Of a DNA stretch of 64,000 nucleotides, positions 18,003 through 26,647 are shown piece by piece. This stretch comes from an uncultured Bellilinea sp. (GTDB lineage: Bacteria > Chloroflexota > Anaerolineae > Anaerolineales > Anaerolineaceae): positions 124,001 to 188,000 of the forward strand of contig CALHYE010000013.1 of NCBI GenBank assembly GCA_938040735.1, in the 5' to 3' direction. Positions within the stretch are counted from its first letter, which is position 1, and the number at the start of each line of letters is the position of its first letter. The notes beneath the pieces are model-generated. The model did no database searches and was not told where the DNA came from. It saw nothing but the letters and a program-made list of their open reading frames with translations. The position numbers and the translations under genes are program-made.

Positions 18003-19721
18003 ATGTCCGATCTGGATTTAAGTCCACTTCTCCAGCGTTTGGAAGGTCTCCATCAGCAGGGACGAACTGCCCTGCTGCCTGCCTTGCATGAGGCTCAGAG
18101 TCTCTACGGTTACATCCCGCAGCCCGCCGCCGAAGCCATCGGGCGGGCTTTGAATGTGCCGCTTGCCGATGTGTACGGCGTCATCGAATTTTATTCCCTT
18201 TTTTACAGTCAGCCGGTCGGCAAAACGGTCATTCACGTTTGTAATGACCCGGCTTGTGCGCTGGCTGGCTCCGAAACGCTTTTCAAACAAATCCGCTTTC
18301 AACAAGAGGCTGCTCCAACCGGCAGTTCGCCACCCTCACTGACGGTTGAAATGGCGCCGTGTCTCGGCTTGTGCGAACATGCTCCCGCTATTCTGGTACA
18401 GGGTCAGCCGTTTGGCAGAGCCAACCGGCAAACCTGGCAGGATTTAGTCAACGGGAAGGGAGAACGTCCTTCCAGTTTGGTGGGCGGAACGGTCGCAATC
18501 CTGACCGCCAACTGCGGATTGGGTCATACCGTTGAATTGTCGGAGTATCTCGATTTAGGAGGGTATCAGGCTCTTCGCAAGGCGTTCCAGACCCAGCCGC
18601 GCCAGATTATCGAAGAGATTAAAAACGCCGGGCTGGTTGGACGCGGCGGGGCGGCCTTCCCGACCGGATTGAAATGGGAAGCAGCCGCAAATGCCCCCGG
18701 CGCGGTCAAGTATGTCGTTTGTAATGCCGACGAAGCCGAACCCGGCACCTTTAAAGACCGCGTTTTGATGGAAGACGATCCGCACAGTATCCTTGAGGGG
18801 ATCATCATTGCCGGTTACGCCGTTGGCGCTCAAAAAGGTTACATCTACATCCGTGGAGAGTACTTGCGTTCCTATGAAGCGATGAAGAAAGCCGTGGACG
18901 ACGCACGGGAAGCCGGCTTTCTCGGCAATAATATTCTCGATACCGATTTCGACTTTGACATTGAAATTCGGCGGGGCGCAGGCGCTTACATTTGCGGAGA
19001 AGAAACCGCATTATTCGAGTCCATCGAAGGCAAACGCGGTTTTCCAAGGTTAAAGCCCCCCTTCCCCACCACTCACGGATTGTTCGGCAAACCCACCGTA
19101 ATCAACAACGTAGAAACCCTCGCCAATGTGCCGGTGATCATCCGTAAAGGAGCTGCTCATTATCGTAGATTGGGAACTGAAAAATCCCCTGGCAGTAAAC
19201 TGTTCTGCATTTCAGGCGATGTGGTTCGTCCCGGCTTGTACGAAGTGCCTTTCGGCATTCCCTTTCACCATTTGCTGTATGATTTAGCCGGCGGCGTTCG
19301 GCCGGGGCATCACTTTCAGGCGGCTCTGTTTGGCGGAGCAGCCGGCGCATTTGCCACCCCGGATCACCTGAACGTTCGGTTGACCTTTGAGGACTTGAAA
19401 GAAGCCGGCTTGCCCCTAGGCTCGGGGGTTATCACCGTATTCGATGAAACCCGCGACCTGCGGGATGTTTGCCTGCGATTGGCGCGCTTCTTTGCTGAGG
19501 AATCCTGCGGCAAGTGCTATCCCTGTCAAATGGGTACTCAACGTCAATTTGAAATTATGGAACGCATCGCCAGCGGAAAAGTTTATCAGGAAGACTGGGA
19601 ACGCCTTCAAGATGTTGGCTGGACAATGACCGATTCTTCACTTTGTGGATTAGGACAAACCGCTGCTTCTGCCATCCTCAGCGCAATGAAGCGCTTTCCT
19701 CATCTGTTTCAACCCGCATAA
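18003..19721 (+). CDS. NAD-linked diaphorase subunit, NuoE-NuoF fusion (HoxF/FdsB-like)
   Basis: A 572-residue fusion. Residues ~1-150 form a thioredoxin-like [2Fe-2S] domain with a complete ligand set (CNDPAC and, later, CLGLC). Residues ~160-572 are a NuoF-type unit with the NADH and FMN motifs GRGGAAFPTGLKWEAA and CNADEAEPGTFKDR and a C-terminal [4Fe-4S] site SCGKCYPCQMGT plus a distal Cys (SLCGLG). It passes electrons from formate dehydrogenase to NAD+. It has the architecture of HoxF in NAD-reducing hydrogenases. The HoxU-like gene follows after 21 bases and fdhA after that, so the three encode one soluble complex. The ATG has AAGGGAGAACC upstream. Confidence 0.93.
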   Translation: MSDLDLSPLLQRLEGLHQQGRTALLPALHEAQSLYGYIPQPAAEAIGRALNVPLADVYGVIEFYSLFYSQPVGKTVIHVCNDPACALAGSETLFKQIRFQQEAAPTGSSPPSLTVEMAPCLGLCEHAPAILVQGQPFGRANRQTWQDLVNGKGERPSSLVGGTVAILTANCGLGHTVELSEYLDLGGYQALRKAFQTQPRQIIEEIKNAGLVGRGGAAFPTGLKWEAAANAPGAVKYVVCNADEAEPGTFKDRVLMEDDPHSILEGIIIAGYAVGAQKGYIYIRGEYLRSYEAMKKAVDDAREAGFLGNNILDTDFDFDIEIRRGAGAYICGEETALFESIEGKRGFPRLKPPFPTTHGLFGKPTVINNVETLANVPVIIRKGAAHYRRLGTEKSPGSKLFCISGDVVRPGLYEVPFGIPFHHLLYDLAGGVRPGHHFQAALFGGAAGAFATPDHLNVRLTFEDLKEAGLPLGSGVITVFDETRDLRDVCLRLARFFAEESCGKCYPCQMGTQRQFEIMERIASGKVYQEDWERLQDVGWTMTDSSLCGLGQTAASAILSAMKRFPHLFQPA

Positions 19722-19742
19722 GAAGCATTGAAGGGTAATCCG

Positions 19743-20468
19743 ATGGACGAATCAATTCGCATGACTATTGATCAACAGAACGTGCAGGCAGCGGCTGGCA
19801 GCACCATCTTACAGGCTGCCCGGCAGGCAGGCATCGAAATTCCCACCATTTGTTACCATGATCACTGTACCGCCAACGGCTTGTGCCGAATTTGTGTGGT
19901 TGAAGTAGAGGGGGTGCGTACGCTGCAGCCTGCCTGTGTTGTCCAGGCGCGCGATGGGATGATCATTCATACCCGCAGCGAACGAGTCATCCGCTCGCGC
20001 CGCACGATTTTGGAAATGCTGGCTTCCAGTGTAGATTTAAGCGAATCGCCCGAAATCCTGACGATGCTGACCCAGTACCATTCGGATGCTTTCCGCTTCC
20101 CGGATGCCGAAGCGCGCCATCCGGCGGTCATTGACGACAATCCAATGTACATTCGCGATTATGCCAAATGTATCCTTTGCTGGCGTTGTGTTCAGGTATG
20201 CGCTGAAGACGCACAATTTACCTATGCCATCAACTTTTCCGGCCGTGGTTTTGAAACCCAGATCAGCACCTTTTATGAAATTCCCATGCCGGAATCCACC
20301 TGCGTGTTCTGCGGGCAGTGCGTTGGGGTTTGCCCAACCGGCGCGCTCAAGCCGAAACGTGAATGGCTGCTCGAAATGGGTTACAGCCCGGACGAGATCA
20401 TGAGTCTGACCCGCAGCCAGCGTCAACGCCGCAAACGGCGCGAAGAGAACTCCCCTAACCCCTCATAA
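19743..20468 (+). CDS. Iron-sulfur electron-transfer subunit (HoxU / NuoG N-terminal-like)
   Basis: A 241-residue ferredoxin-like subunit. A plant-type [2Fe-2S] domain comes first ([15 protein letters not shown], then PAC), then the NuoG-like middle region, and two [4Fe-4S] clusters, [11 protein letters not shown] and [11 protein letters not shown], in the last ~100 residues. It wires the formate oxidation site to the flavin subunit encoded just upstream. In the well-known Fds/FDH enzymes this part is often fused to the N-terminus of the large subunit; here it is a separate protein as in HoxFU hydrogenases. The ATG at 19743 was chosen with AAGGG upstream; a TTG at 19728 is weaker. Confidence 0.92.
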   Translation: MDESIRMTIDQQNVQAAAGSTILQAARQAGIEIPTICYHDHCTANGLCRICVVEVEGVRTLQPACVVQARDGMIIHTRSERVIRSRRTILEMLASSVDLSESPEILTMLTQYHSDAFRFPDAEARHPAVIDDNPMYIRDYAKCILCWRCVQVCAEDAQFTYAINFSGRGFETQISTFYEIPMPESTCVFCGQCVGVCPTGALKPKREWLLEMGYSPDEIMSLTRSQRQRRKRREENSPNPS

Positions 20469-20490
20469 ACCGTAGGAGGAGGAAAATATT

Positions 20491-22653
20491 ATGCTCAAAG
20501 GCGAAAAAGTTGTTCCTACCACCTGCCCTTACTGCGGCGTGGGCTGCAATCTGGAATTGCATGTCCAGGATGATTTTATTTACAAGGTAACCTCGCCGTT
20601 TGACTCGGTTGTCAATCACGGCAATTTGTGCGTGAAGGGGCGTTTCGGGTATGATTTTATCTACCACAAAGAACGCGTCACCGTCCCTCTAATCCGCAAA
20701 CAGCCCCAAAAACCGGGGCAGCGCACCCAGGCTTTTGACCGTTCGGAATGGCGCGAGGTGAATTGGGATGAAGCCCTCGACTACACAGCCGACCGGCTGA
20801 CAGAGATATATCAACGCGACGGCTCGAAAGCCATGGCGGTCTATTGCTGCGCCAAAGCCACCAACGAAGATAATTACCTCCTCCAGAAATTCTTCCGCGC
20901 CGTTTTTCGCACCAATCATGTGGATCACTGCACCCGCCTATGCCATGCCGCCAGTGTGGTTGCTCTGCAAATGGCAATCGGTTCAGCGGCCATGAGCAAC
21001 ACCGCTGCGGAGGTCAAAGACTGCGATGTGTTCATCCTGACCGGTTCTAATCCAACCGAAAATCATCCGATTATCGCTTTGCAGATGAAAGCCGCCGTGC
21101 AAAAGCACGGGGCAAAACTAATCGTGGTTGATCCGCGTCGGATTGAAATGGTCAATTACGCCTCTCTTTACCTGCCCATCCGTCCGGGCAGCGACGTACC
21201 GGTCTTTTCAGCGATGGCGCATGTCATCCTCAAAGAAAACCTTTACAACCGCCAGTTCATTGAGGCCCGCACCGAGAATTTTGACGCTTTTGCAGCCTCG
21301 CTGGAAAAATTCACCCCTGAATTTGCCGAACAGGTTTCTGGAGTTGACCGCCAGTTGATTATTGAAGCCGCCCGCATGTATGCCGCTGCCCGCAACGCAG
21401 CCATTTTTTGGGCGCTTGGTATTCCCGAATCCACTCATGGAACAGCCAATGCGTTGAGTTTAATCAATCTGGCTCTCTTGACCGGCCATGTCGGGCGCAA
21501 GGGCACCGGTTTGAACCCCCTGCGTGGGCAGAACAATGTTCAGGGAGCATCCGACTCGGGCGCCATGCCATGGCACTACCCCGGTTACCAGGCCGTGGAT
21601 AACGAAGAAAACGCCCGCCGCTGGGAACAAGCCTGGCACATTGAACCGGGAGGTTTGAACCGGCAGCGCGGCTTGACCACCACAGAAATTTTGGCGGCAG
21701 TCCACCCCGGTGGAGTGCGTGCGCTCTACATCATGGGCGAAAACCCGATGATGTCCGAGCCGAACCTCAACCATACCCGCAAGAAAATGCAGGAACTGGA
21801 ATTTCTGGTGGCGCAAGACCTGTTTATCAACGAATCCGGCGCATTTGCGGATGTCTTCCTGCCAGCCGCCTCTTGGGCGGAAAAAGAAGGTACATTTACC
21901 AACACTGACCGGCGCGTGCAACGCGTCCGGAAAGTGATTCCTCCACGCGGCCAGTCCCGGCCGGATTGGGAAATCATCTGCGATCTGGCAAAACGGGTTG
22001 AAAGTCGTCTAAACCGCCCCCGCTCAGCCTATTGGGACTACCGTCATCCCTCCGAGATTTTGGAAGAGATGGGACGTTATGTGCCCGATTACGCCGGCAT
22101 TCGTTACGAGCGCATCGAAAAAGTTGGTTTGCAAACCCCCGTTCCAACTTTGGATCACCCCGGCACCCCCTATTTATACAGCGAACGGTTTCCCCGCGGA
22201 CGAGCAAAATTCCATACCCTTGAATATATCCCCAACGCTGAAATGCCGGACGAGGAATATCCATTCGTGTTGAGCACCGGCCGCGTGCTGGAACACTGGC
22301 ACGGTGGAACCCTCACCCGCCATTCGTGGATGGATGACCTGTTTCCCGAAGCCCTGATGGATATTCACCCCGCCGATGCGGCCCGTTTAGGCATTATGGA
22401 TGGCAGTCCGGTACGGGTGACTTCACGACGCGGTTCAATTGTGTTACGCGCAAAAGTGACTACCAAAACCAATATCGGCGTGGTTTTTATTCCCTTCCAC
22501 TTCCGAGAAGCGGCTGCCAATCTACTGACAACTGATGCGCTTGACCCGCAGGCCAAAATACCAGAATACAAAGCAGCCGTTGTGCGGGTTACCCCGGCCA
22601 GCGAGGAAGAACTGACTGCTATCCTTGAATCTCAACCACGCGGCAGATATTAG
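20491..22653 (+). CDS. fdhA: Formate dehydrogenase catalytic subunit, Cys type
   Basis: A 720-residue molybdopterin oxidoreductase. The N-terminal [4Fe-4S] site is CPYCGVGC followed by NLCVKG; the Mo/W ligand is the cysteine of TRLCHAASV, where many relatives carry selenocysteine, with the neighbouring His conserved. Three cofactor-binding domains follow, ending in the molydopterin dinucleotide-binding C-terminal domain (STGRVLEHWHGGTLTR, IPFHFREAAAN). It oxidises formate to CO2 or runs in reverse. GGAGGAGGA precedes the ATG. fdhD and mobA just upstream supply cofactor maturation. The preceding two genes are the NAD-reactive partners. Whether Mo or W is used cannot be read from the sequence. 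Confidence 0.95.
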   Translation: MLKGEKVVPTTCPYCGVGCNLELHVQDDFIYKVTSPFDSVVNHGNLCVKGRFGYDFIYHKERVTVPLIRKQPQKPGQRTQAFDRSEWREVNWDEALDYTADRLTEIYQRDGSKAMAVYCCAKATNEDNYLLQKFFRAVFRTNHVDHCTRLCHAASVVALQMAIGSAAMSNTAAEVKDCDVFILTGSNPTENHPIIALQMKAAVQKHGAKLIVVDPRRIEMVNYASLYLPIRPGSDVPVFSAMAHVILKENLYNRQFIEARTENFDAFAASLEKFTPEFAEQVSGVDRQLIIEAARMYAAARNAAIFWALGIPESTHGTANALSLINLALLTGHVGRKGTGLNPLRGQNNVQGASDSGAMPWHYPGYQAVDNEENARRWEQAWHIEPGGLNRQRGLTTTEILAAVHPGGVRALYIMGENPMMSEPNLNHTRKKMQELEFLVAQDLFINESGAFADVFLPAASWAEKEGTFTNTDRRVQRVRKVIPPRGQSRPDWEIICDLAKRVESRLNRPRSAYWDYRHPSEILEEMGRYVPDYAGIRYERIEKVGLQTPVPTLDHPGTPYLYSERFPRGRAKFHTLEYIPNAEMPDEEYPFVLSTGRVLEHWHGGTLTRHSWMDDLFPEALMDIHPADAARLGIMDGSPVRVTSRRGSIVLRAKVTTKTNIGVVFIPFHFREAAANLLTTDALDPQAKIPEYKAAVVRVTPASEEELTAILESQPRGRY

Positions 22654-22851
22654 TTAGCGCCCGTCCGCATCCCGGATAATTGCCCGCGCCAGTTGCAAAA
22701 ATTCTTCCCACTCCTCGGTGAAGAAGTGTAGGGTGACATTATTCAATTCCAGATGGTAAGTCGTTTCCCCATCCGGTTCTTCCGCCTGCCACGCCATGTA
22801 GTTATCGGTTTCGGCAATCGTTTCGGTTTTAGGATCCATGGCATTGCTCAT
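22654..22851 (-). CDS. Small acidic protein of unknown function
   Basis: A 65-residue acidic protein, MSNAMDPKTETIAETDNYMA at its start, with several Trp and Glu residues (WQAEEPDG, FFTEEWEEFLQLAR). No known domain is recognised. It reads convergently to fdhA and stops next to the fdhA stop codon without overlap. The ATG at 22851 has GAGGAG seven bases upstream, a strong ribosome-binding site, which makes it a credible gene despite its size. It may be cotranscribed with nothing else; the AI-2E permease lies 40 bases upstream on the same strand. Confidence 0.65.
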   Translation of the reverse strand: MSNAMDPKTETIAETDNYMAWQAEEPDGETTYHLELNNVTLHFFTEEWEEFLQLARAIIRDADGR

Positions 22852-22891
22852 TTCGTTTCTCCTCAAGAGTTGATTTTAGATTGGAAAAGAA

Positions 22892-24220
22892 TTATTTGCG
22901 GATGTTCGTCTTTTTCTGCGGTGGCACATTTTTTTGTAACGCTCGTCCCAGCCAGTTACGAAACTCCTCCAGCCAATTGACCAACGGGACTCCATTGGGA
23001 AATTGTTTTTGAAACCGCCGGTTAATCCGAACGAACAGTTTTCCAAACCACTGACTGATCCACCGGGCCATGGCATTTGGTTCTCGATCGGCAACTTTCT
23101 CAATACCCTCCCACGGGTCTAAATCGAACATTTTTCGGAAGATATAATTGGCAATCAACTTAACCGTCGCTGTAACCGGCGCTGCCAGCAAAACCCCAAT
23201 CAACCCAAACAAATTGGCAAAAATCAATGCCGCAACCATAATTGCAGCTGGATGAATATTCAAAGCGCTCCCCATCAAACGCGGGACTAAAAAATTGTCC
23301 AGTATAAAATCCACAACGATGGCCAATCCTAATACAATGATCACGTACAGCCACGACTCTACACCGAAGATGGTGCTTCCCTGTAAGTAAGAAACCAAAC
23401 CATAAGTGATCCAGGTCACCCACGGCCCAATATAAGGGACGAAGCGCGCAAGGCCGGCCAACAAGGCCAGCCCAACATAAAAACTGACTCCCAAGGCTCC
23501 CAACAACGGAATGTAAACCAGCACGGTGATGACGAAAATAATCATTTGACCGCGCAAAAAAGCATTCCAGATACGGTTTAACTCCCTGCCGAAACGAGCA
23601 ATATCCTCACTGTATCCCGGAATTTGTAAATTTATCAATCGCTCGCGCACACCGCCGGAATCATTCAGAATAAAGTAAGCGACCAAAACCGAAAAAAATA
23701 GCCACCCGACCGTTGTTGCCGCGCTGGCGGCCACTTTTCCGATGATGGTTGTCAGGTTCGATAGAATGGGCTGCACCATTCCCAGTAATTGACTGGCCAG
23801 ACTGGGGAGGTCGTATTGCGCCAGATCAATTTCGAAGATGCCAATTTCAATGGGATGGGCGGTCAAATCGGCGATAATTTTTGGTAAATCGCGGATGCGG
23901 GTATCCAGAAAACGCAACAGGTTTTGAACCTGCTCAAATAACGCCAGCCCGCTGACGGTCAATAAAGATACTAACCCCACCAGTAATATCACAAAGACAA
24001 TCAAAGCAGCCAGCCGCCAGGAGAGCCTTAACTTACGGTGAAGAAAATCTGTGATGGGATAAAGCAGGTACGCCAGGATAAAAGCAACCAGCAGCAGCCC
24101 GAAAATCTGGCGAAAACGAATCAACAATCCCGCCAGAATAGCCACCGTCGTCAGCGCCACGACCAGTTTGGTCGTGCCGCTCCAGCGTGGGGAAATCGAA
24201 GGTTGCGCCGAATCGCTCAT
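22892..24220 (-). CDS. AI-2E family transporter (TqsA/YdiK-like permease)
   Basis: A 442-residue membrane protein with about eight hydrophobic helices. Two helices at the N-terminus (LVVALTTVAILAGLLIRF and LLLVAFILAYLLYPITDFL) precede a soluble stretch, and the conserved blocks ALLAGLARFVPYIGPWVTW and PRLMGSALNIHPAAIMVAAL match the family. Members export autoinducer-2 or other small solutes, and some are Na+/H+ antiporters, so the substrate is open. The C-terminal ~80 residues are basic and cytoplasmic. The ATG at 24220 fits the usual N-terminus; there is no clear Shine-Dalgarno, while TACAAT at 24257-24252 is a plausible -10 box. Confidence 0.88.
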   Translation of the reverse strand: MSDSAQPSISPRWSGTTKLVVALTTVAILAGLLIRFRQIFGLLLVAFILAYLLYPITDFLHRKLRLSWRLAALIVFVILLVGLVSLLTVSGLALFEQVQNLLRFLDTRIRDLPKIIADLTAHPIEIGIFEIDLAQYDLPSLASQLLGMVQPILSNLTTIIGKVAASAATTVGWLFFSVLVAYFILNDSGGVRERLINLQIPGYSEDIARFGRELNRIWNAFLRGQMIIFVITVLVYIPLLGALGVSFYVGLALLAGLARFVPYIGPWVTWITYGLVSYLQGSTIFGVESWLYVIIVLGLAIVVDFILDNFLVPRLMGSALNIHPAAIMVAALIFANLFGLIGVLLAAPVTATVKLIANYIFRKMFDLDPWEGIEKVADREPNAMARWISQWFGKLFVRINRRFQKQFPNGVPLVNWLEEFRNWLGRALQKNVPPQKKTNIRK

Positions 24221-24283
24221 TGACAAAAGTCCAATTTTGGCTTCACAATTAATTGTACCAGAGCGCGCACCGAAATCCACTCA

Positions 24284-24314
24284 CAGCCCTTTCGAACCCA
24301 TCCAGAAAGGGCTG
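24284..24314 (-). terminator. Hairpin after the FHA gene, possible terminator
   Basis: CAGCCCTTTC (24284-24293) and GAAAGGGCTG (24305-24314) form a perfect 10-bp stem with an 11-base loop, 22 bases after the FHA stop codon. No U-run follows, so termination is uncertain. Confidence 0.45.
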
Positions 24315-24335
24315 CGTGATGGATCCCTTCCCGTT

Positions 24336-24968
24336 TCAAGGAGGACATGCTCCCGGTATGAACAAATTGGTAATCGTATTAAACGGTTCGGTGCAATACA
24401 AATTTAACGCATCAAAGATAGCAAAGGCAATACAACCGCAAACCAGCGCTACCACCAGAACGATTAAAACCATGATCAGCGGAGACAATTTCTTTTTCGC
24501 ACCCGGAACGTTTTTCTTGGCGGCAGCCGCCTCAGGCACCTGACCTGCAAAGCCGCCCGGCATGGGCGGGGGTGTGGTCATCACCGGCTCATAAGCCGCC
24601 TGAGGTGCGGCTTCCTGCTCCATCAGAGAACTGCGCACAGCGGCTATGGTTGCATCCGGATCGAGTTCAACCGCCTCAAACAGAAGGTGAGTATTTTCGC
24701 CCAAGGTGATTAATTCCCCACCTTGAAGGGCGTGGGCAGATTCCAGCCTGATCCCATTGATGGTCGTACCATTGGTAGATCCAAGGTCTTCGATAAAATA
24801 CTGCTCCCCTTGCCGGAAAATGCGGGCGTGCCGGCGTGAGACTTCGGGATCATTGACCACCAGCATATTGCTGGCATCTCTCCCAATGGAAATCAGGTCG
24901 CCCTCCAAGGGGTAAGTTAGCCCCGCATTCGGCCCAGACTTTAACACCAGTTGAAATCGGGCAGCCAT
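24336..24968 (-). CDS. FHA-domain membrane protein
   Basis: A 210-residue protein. Residues ~5-95 form a forkhead-associated domain with its hallmarks GRDASNMLVVNDPEVSRRHA and the later STNGTTING, which binds phosphothreonine peptides. A Pro/Ala-rich linker (~110-150) leads to one membrane helix (PLIMVLIVLVVALVCGCIAF) and a short Cys-containing tail (residues ~180-210). It is therefore a membrane-anchored phosphopeptide reader with the FHA domain in the cytoplasm. No Ser/Thr kinase is nearby. GAGGAGGTGAGAAG gives a strong ribosome-binding site before the ATG at 24968. Confidence 0.9.
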   Translation of the reverse strand: MAARFQLVLKSGPNAGLTYPLEGDLISIGRDASNMLVVNDPEVSRRHARIFRQGEQYFIEDLGSTNGTTINGIRLESAHALQGGELITLGENTHLLFEAVELDPDATIAAVRSSLMEQEAAPQAAYEPVMTTPPPMPGGFAGQVPEAAAAKKNVPGAKKKLSPLIMVLIVLVVALVCGCIAFAIFDALNLYCTEPFNTITNLFIPGACPP

Positions 24969-25063
24969 CTTCTCACCTCCTCGATGATTGAATTATTCTT
25001 AGTGTAGCCCGATTGATGGGGTATGTCAACAAAAAATCTCCATGCCGCTTTCTGGCAGGAGAG

Positions 25064-25243
25064 AAAAAAAACCCCCCGCCGTGCCGTGTGCTGCGTAGTT
25101 TTGAACCTGCATTCGCAGGTTTGGGATCCTCCACCGAGATCCGCCTTGACCGAAGTCTATCGCGTCACTCCAGTGATAGTGGAACCCTCTTTATTGGTGT
25201 TGGCTCAAAACCGGTCGTGCTGCATCACGAACACAGCAGGGTT
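25064..25243 (-). ncRNA. ssrS: Structured RNA, probable 6S RNA
   Basis: The 296-base gap between the FHA gene and the GIY-YIG gene holds a ~180-nt minus-strand RNA. Its 5' end (25241 downwards, CCCTGCTGTGTT) pairs over 12 positions, with some G-U, with its 3' end (GGCACGGCGGGG), followed at once by eight Ts (25071-25064). Further in, GTTTTGAGCC pairs with GGTTCAAAAC (one G-U), and the hairpin AACCTGC/GCAGGTT sits just inside on the 3' side. A closing stem, a large internal bulge with a small hairpin on its 3' strand and a terminal stem are the layout of 6S RNA, and TGTGTTCG near the 5' end resembles the TGTTCG of E. coli 6S. A -10 box TATAAG (25255-25250) predicts a start near 25243. The match to 6S is by eye. 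Confidence 0.68.
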
Positions 25244-25264
25244 ATCTATCTTATACCACAATTT

Positions 25265-25720
25265 TTATTCCATGGGTAGGCGTTGACAATTCCACGCAAG
25301 GGTGAAATTTCTTAAAATTTGCGAAATTTGAGTTTCTGAAAAGCCAATCAGGTGTGCCGGACAACTATTTCGACAATCGCTGGCGCCAAATCCGGGCGCC
25401 GGTACAAATGCAGAAGGTTGGGTCAGAAAATATTGCGCCCAAGAACACTCCAACCGTTTCTCCCCTTCGAGAAAAATCACTTCCAAAATATCGCAGTGCG
25501 GACGCAGATAATCCACGTGCCAGTGTGGGGAGGAACGAGAGTTCAAATGATGCCTCAACCGCCCCCGCAAACCGCCGCTGCCCAACCCGGAACCGCAGTA
25601 CACATAAAGGGCGGCCAGAAATCCAAATTGCCCCAGCCTTCCAATCGAAATTTCTAAGGGATTTTCCAGCCGCAATATCAGAACATAACTTCCTCCCGCC
25701 AAAGGAAAACGTTCGAACAT
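25265..25720 (-). CDS. GIY-YIG/DUF123-type protein
   Basis: A 151-residue protein. GGSYVLILRL and LYVYCGSGLGSGGLRGRLRHHL (read around residues 9-60) form the GIY-YIG core, followed by WHVDYLRPH; the central Arg and the C-terminal region with CPAHLIGFS match the DUF123 group found fused to or near nucleases. The activity is unproven. It overlaps the stop of the upstream methyltransferase gene by one base (TAATG), so it is the last gene of the PTPS-glycosyltransferase-methyltransferase unit. The 6S-like RNA promoter begins at its 3' end. Confidence 0.82.
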   Translation of the reverse strand: MFERFPLAGGSYVLILRLENPLEISIGRLGQFGFLAALYVYCGSGLGSGGLRGRLRHHLNSRSSPHWHVDYLRPHCDILEVIFLEGEKRLECSWAQYFLTQPSAFVPAPGFGASDCRNSCPAHLIGFSETQISQILRNFTLAWNCQRLPME

Positions 25721-26634
25721 TACCGTTTTCTCACCAGAAAATCCAATTGATGCGCCAAAAAAATTAATTCTCCCCGATCAATTTGGGCGCGCCGAACCTT
25801 TAACCAGTTTTGAAAAGCGTTCAGGTCAATTTGCGGGTATTGCGGGATTGTTTCCTCGAAGAAATGCAGAATAAAATGTAAAAAATAACGCTCATCAGCC
25901 GGATACCGACCGCCGCGAGGGAAGACCACCCAGTCGGATGATCCCGATTGTAAAATCTCAAAACCCGCCTGGCTCAACGCCTGAAAAAGTCGGCGTCCGG
26001 TTTGGCTGCCCCCTGAAGGCTGCCCGCCTACTCGTCGGTCATCCATGCTTTGATGATAAACCCGAATGATTTGCTCATCCAGATCGGATTGGACGACCGG
26101 TTCAAAAGCCGTCATACCATCAAAGTTAATCGAAAAATAACCCAGTCCATTCCGGTTCAGGCTGTTCCTGATGACTGGCAGAGCAAACCTTACATCCACC
26201 AAGTCCAGCACGGCGTTTGCAATCACCAGATCAAAATAGTTCTGCCAGCGGGCTTGTTGTAAAAAGTCGAATAAATCAGCCCTCAAGAAGTCGTAATTCA
26301 CACCGTAGTGATGGCGTTCAAGGTCTTGATCCACGTCCATAGGCTGCACATTCCAGCCCTGCTCTTTTGCCCATAGGGGAATGATGCGGCAGGCAGTTTC
26401 CACATTCTCTTGTTCGGCATCAATCCCAATATATTCCCCCTGTTCTATTAATCCCCACTCCAGTGCTCGCTGAAACATCGTCCCGATTCCCATTCCCAAT
26501 TCAAGCGCTCTGATTGGTTGGGTCTGGGTTTTGCCTTTAATTTCGCCCTTCAGCGCTTCCCACACCAGCCGATTGAGCGCTCGATCATCTACCGACCTTT
26601 TGGCAGATAAATAGCGGCTAAATGACCATTCCAT
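25720..26634 (-). CDS. SAM-dependent class I methyltransferase
   Basis: A 304-residue protein. ALELGMGIGTM near residues 42-52 is the SAM-binding GxGxG loop, followed by GEYIGIDAEQ (acidic residue at the end of strand 2) and DLVIANAVLDLVD (motif after strand 4). The substrate is not evident; the NINFDG and GYFSINFDG segments do not identify a subgroup for me. The ATG at 26634 has GTGGAGAAAA upstream; the frame could extend to 26658 but that start is worse. The gene lies between a glycosyltransferase and a GIY-YIG gene, with tight spacing, so it probably modifies the same small molecule. Confidence 0.8.
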   Translation of the reverse strand: MEWSFSRYLSAKRSVDDRALNRLVWEALKGEIKGKTQTQPIRALELGMGIGTMFQRALEWGLIEQGEYIGIDAEQENVETACRIIPLWAKEQGWNVQPMDVDQDLERHHYGVNYDFLRADLFDFLQQARWQNYFDLVIANAVLDLVDVRFALPVIRNSLNRNGLGYFSINFDGMTAFEPVVQSDLDEQIIRVYHQSMDDRRVGGQPSGGSQTGRRLFQALSQAGFEILQSGSSDWVVFPRGGRYPADERYFLHFILHFFEETIPQYPQIDLNAFQNWLKVRRAQIDRGELIFLAHQLDFLVRKR

Positions 26635-26647
26635 TTTTTCTCCACGT

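Noticed and set aside
20491-22653. Selenocysteine-type formate dehydrogenase
   Set aside because: The active-site codon reads Cys (TRLCHAAS), and no in-frame TGA is present.
25013-25286. Plus-strand open frames in the gap between the FHA and GIY-YIG genes
   Set aside because: They lack ribosome-binding sites and recognised motifs and lie over the antisense of the structured RNA.
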